DNA from: Hydnum rufescens UP504
Lineage: Eukaryota; Basidiomycota; Agaricomycetes; Cantharellales; Hydnaceae
DNA length: 64,000 nt
Assembly: GCA_014904985.1 (NCBI GenBank)
Contig: MU128978.1
Span: 152,784 to 216,783, forward strand
Direction of reading: 5' to 3'
The notes beneath the pieces were generated by a model. The model was given only the letters and a program-made list of their open reading frames with translations, did not search any database and had not been told where the DNA came from. The position numbers and the translations under genes were made by a program. Positions 61,481-64,000 of the stretch are shown piece by piece. Each line of letters opens with the position of its first letter. Positions within the stretch are counted from its first letter, which is position 1.

Positions 61481-62329
61481 CAGCGGGGAAGACGACTAAC
61501 CCCGACTTGTAGAATGTTCATGCCGATTTGAGCGAAGCGCAAACCAGGATCAGATGAGTGGAAGGTGTCAAAACGAGCATCTACCAATTATTACAGAGAC
61601 AGGGACCCAAATGTTGATATCTGGAAGCAGACGTTAACCGTGGTAGCTGGAAAGATAGCTATCTGATACGGTCTTGCATGCTCGCTCAGTAGATCCAGCG
61701 GTGTAACCCATGGAATAGACTCTAGTATTTTTCTCTGAAGACCAGCGCAATAGGCGGAAAGATACGTCATAGAGCGTGAGAGTAGAAACGGGATCACCAA
61801 TAAAGGTCGACAGAACCCGCAGTCTCTCCACGCAAACGGTGTCGCTACGACGCACTTTCATGAACTATTCAGTGGGGCAAGATGCAGCACGGGCTCTCAT
61901 TGGCTCTCCGGATACTCTCTTCTGAATACAAGAGGAAACAGGATGCGTGGCGATAGACAACCCCAGGAGTGTGTGCACATTAGCTTCAGAGCCCCAAATG
62001 TCGACACGTATATATGGAAGAGGAAAGTAAAATACCCACCAGATCGATCAAAAACTAATCAAGGAGCCACGAATCCTCTCAGATTGCACATACCTCTCAA
62101 CACCTGGAATTGAAGTAGATCGCCTCATATGCGCGTACATGTACTCTGCGCCTCCTGGTGCGAAAGACTGGCTATGCCCCCCTGCTGCTGATTGTGCCAG
62201 ACCGGGAGTAAGCCGGTGTCCGCGACGTGTCGAGTTCACGCGAATAGAATAGGTATCAGCCAGGGAAAGCATCCTCGCGAAGGGGAGGATCGACGTGATA
62301 TACCCCTGGCACGAATCATTATTCGTATA
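61481..62329. other. Intergenic, no supported gene
   Basis: Nothing with motif, splice or repeat support was seen. Open frames at 61591-61861 and 62048-62338 are short and unremarkable. Confidence 0.4.
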
Positions 62330-63814
62330 AGTGTCCATAGACTGCCAGTCAGTCCATGTTCATTTGTGGCACAGGCCTCGAATGGCTCCCTACTAAGATG
62401 GCGCAGACTGCGGTCGGTGCTGAGAATGATATGCAAGATTGTCAAGTCGCATTCTTAAACCCGATCGTTTACTTCATGTACGCGGGATTGATGACCGGGG
62501 CTGGCGTCAACGGAGAAAAAGCGAACACTGTTCTGTAACCATAGTTCGCGGATGCTTCCAAGTCACCCAACGCACGTGACAGCGGTTACCTTCTTCTCCC
62601 AAAAGAAGCATTAAGCATGTTTTCGGTGGGGAACGCATTCTTCGTATCGTTACAGCCCTCTCTGCCCGCGAATAGGCTTTTTTCTCGCAACTGGCGGTTT
62701 CCTTGGAAGACTTTTTGGCCTCCTGGGCACAGTTTTGGATTAGAGAACGTCTATCTTTCAGAAGGAAACGATGGTTTCACCTACTGTAATGGATCTGCCT
62801 CGCCCAGAAGGCCCAAAGCTACCGCCGAGAATTGCAGTAGTCTCTCTTTGATCACGGTCGGGCTCGCTTGAGCGGTAGTGAATAGCCGCGACCCTCTCTA
62901 AAGGCTTAGTCATCCTTTGCCTCAAAGCAATATGCTTCTTGATGGACCCTGCAACTCTTGCTCCTCTCTTATTTGCTCATTTTCCGTGTCGACTAGTCAT
63001 GCCACATCCCCGTCAACAATGTCTGTAGCCACTACGAACTGCCATGACCCTAACTGCGAGTTATCCTCTCTCAGGAATGTGTCTTAACGAGAGCAGCGGA
63101 CCAACATCTCCCCTACATTGGGACGAAGAGTAGGCATCCATGCCCCATGTCTACATCGTCGTGACCTGCGAGTTCAGTTTCGGTTGCCAATGTTTCCCCG
63201 GTCAGCGTCGAATGATACGGAGACCCCTCAACTTCTAACTCGATCCCTTCCCAACTTCCCTTCTCACTCCCCTAGCCAACATCCTAGCCAACATCGCGCA
63301 TGATGTCCGTGGCGCCGCCTCCGCCACGTGTGTTGGCTTCCCAAAGACCACCAAAATGAGTACTCAGGGGCAATGTGGGCGATGCTTTCAAAATAAAACG
63401 GCAAGGCTCGAAAGACCTTGATTTGGCGGAGGACCCTGTCTATAGCGTCGATCGGAATCACCGGTCTGACGGAGAGCGACCCATCGTCGCCACCACCGAT
63501 CCCCAAACATGCCCGAAATGCATGTGACCTCTGTGCCCATATTCTCCTCTAGCTCGCACTTATCTTCCCCCTCCACGAGTCTTAGTCCTTTACTGTACAC
63601 ACATCCCCAACCCTGAAGCTTGTTGTCAAGATCCATTCTCGATCCCCGCAATCTTTCACACTGGCTGACATGACAATGCCGAATGCTCCCTGTGAGGACG
63701 ATCACCCTGGTTTTTCCATGACCCTTTTTCACGGCGAGGAAGATACTCACGGCTCAAATCACTCATAAGCCCGCGTTTGGCCTGCTTCCTGCCACTTTCC
63801 CCAGAAATTTGCAT
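62330..63814 (+). repeat. Diverged direct repeat, copy B (decayed relative of the gene at 55063)
   Basis: Second copy of the repeat at 54130-55694. It keeps protein-level traces of the unrecognised gene (TQGQC, KDLDLAEDP, SSSSHLSSPST), but these lie in different frames with stops between them, so this copy looks non-functional. It runs straight into the 63815-63950 segment without the NLR block. Confidence 0.7.
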
Positions 63815-63950
63815 CTTTTTCAATGGCAGGGGATGCGTGCATCACCACCAAGTTATTTGACTCGGACCTTTGTGCCAGTTCTTGAAAAAAGCAAATTAAT
63901 AATGAAGCGAGACGCGTCGATGGCGCACTCCAGCGAAGGGGACTGGGAAT
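63815..63950 (+). repeat. Short repeat matching 61338-61480, abutting copy B
   Basis: Similarity to 61338-61480 starts at 'ttttcaatggcagg' (about 63817) and runs to about 63950. The remaining 50 bp to the window end hold nothing recognisable. Confidence 0.6.
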
Positions 63951-64000
63951 GCATGGTCGCAACGACGAAGATGCCACATCGACGAAGGGATATATATACC

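Noticed and set aside
61338..63950. LTR retrotransposon interpretation of the direct repeats
   Set aside because: No primer-binding site, polypurine tract, reverse transcriptase or TG...CA ends seen; the repeats carry gene-like traces instead.
1..64000. tRNA genes, rRNA, CRISPR arrays, bacterial operons
   Set aside because: No tRNA-like A/B boxes in a foldable context, no regular short repeats with spacers, and all genes have spliceosomal introns.

Overview
The window is nuclear DNA from a filamentous basidiomycete, most likely an Agaricomycete; the species cannot be read from the sequence. Almost every gene is cut by several short introns of about 50-70 nt, mostly GT-AG. The gene set is fungal (CDC11-type septin, DBP3 helicase, SNF2/STH1-type remodeler, Gcn20-type ABCF, UVRAG/Vps38). 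There is also a NACHT-WD40 NOD-like receptor of the kind expanded in Agaricomycetes. No bacterial, viral or organellar genes, tRNA, rRNA or CRISPR array was seen.

Layout. 1-930 is a long inverted repeat (foldback/MITE-like), cut by the window start. 996-2380 is a short-chain dehydrogenase, followed by a decayed tandem copy (2848-3580). 5405-8613 is an unrecognised Ser/Pro-rich gene. From 9433 to 53453 the window is a dense housekeeping block: mitochondrial MutS homolog MSH1 (-), CDC11-type septin (+), Gcn20/ABCF3-type ATPase (+), oxysterol-binding protein (+), a large disordered/coiled-coil protein (-), SNF2/STH1 bromodomain ATPase (+), MAD2 (-), SMN-like protein (+), UVRAG/Vps38-like protein (-), DBP3 (+), prenyltransferase-alpha-repeat protein (-), DNA topoisomerase II (+) and a Pumilio/PUF3-like protein (+). 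53454-64000 is an accessory region with diverged direct repeats, an unrecognised gene and a NACHT-WD40 receptor with 14 WD40 repeats.

The housekeeping genes serve DNA repair and topology (MSH1, TOP2), chromatin (SNF2), mitosis and cytokinesis (MAD2, septin), RNA work (SMN-like, DBP3, PUF), translation control (ABCF) and lipid or membrane traffic (OSBP, UVRAG). They are not an operon or pathway cluster. Several are head-to-head pairs with only 55-140 bp between start codons.

Two cross-cutting observations stand out. First, many otherwise well-conserved reading frames are broken by single-base indels, often at homopolymer runs, while long neighbours (TOP2, SNF2, PUF, septin) show none I could find. 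The two arms of the inverted repeat also differ mainly by 1-nt run-length changes. This looks more like unpolished assembly error than real decay, so frameshifted genes are annotated as genes with caveats. Second, the receptor and the 3' part of its unrecognised neighbour sit in a block of about 5.6 kb (roughly 55695-61337). Its flanking sequences lie directly next to each other in a second copy of the repeat (62330-63950), suggesting a presence/absence module.
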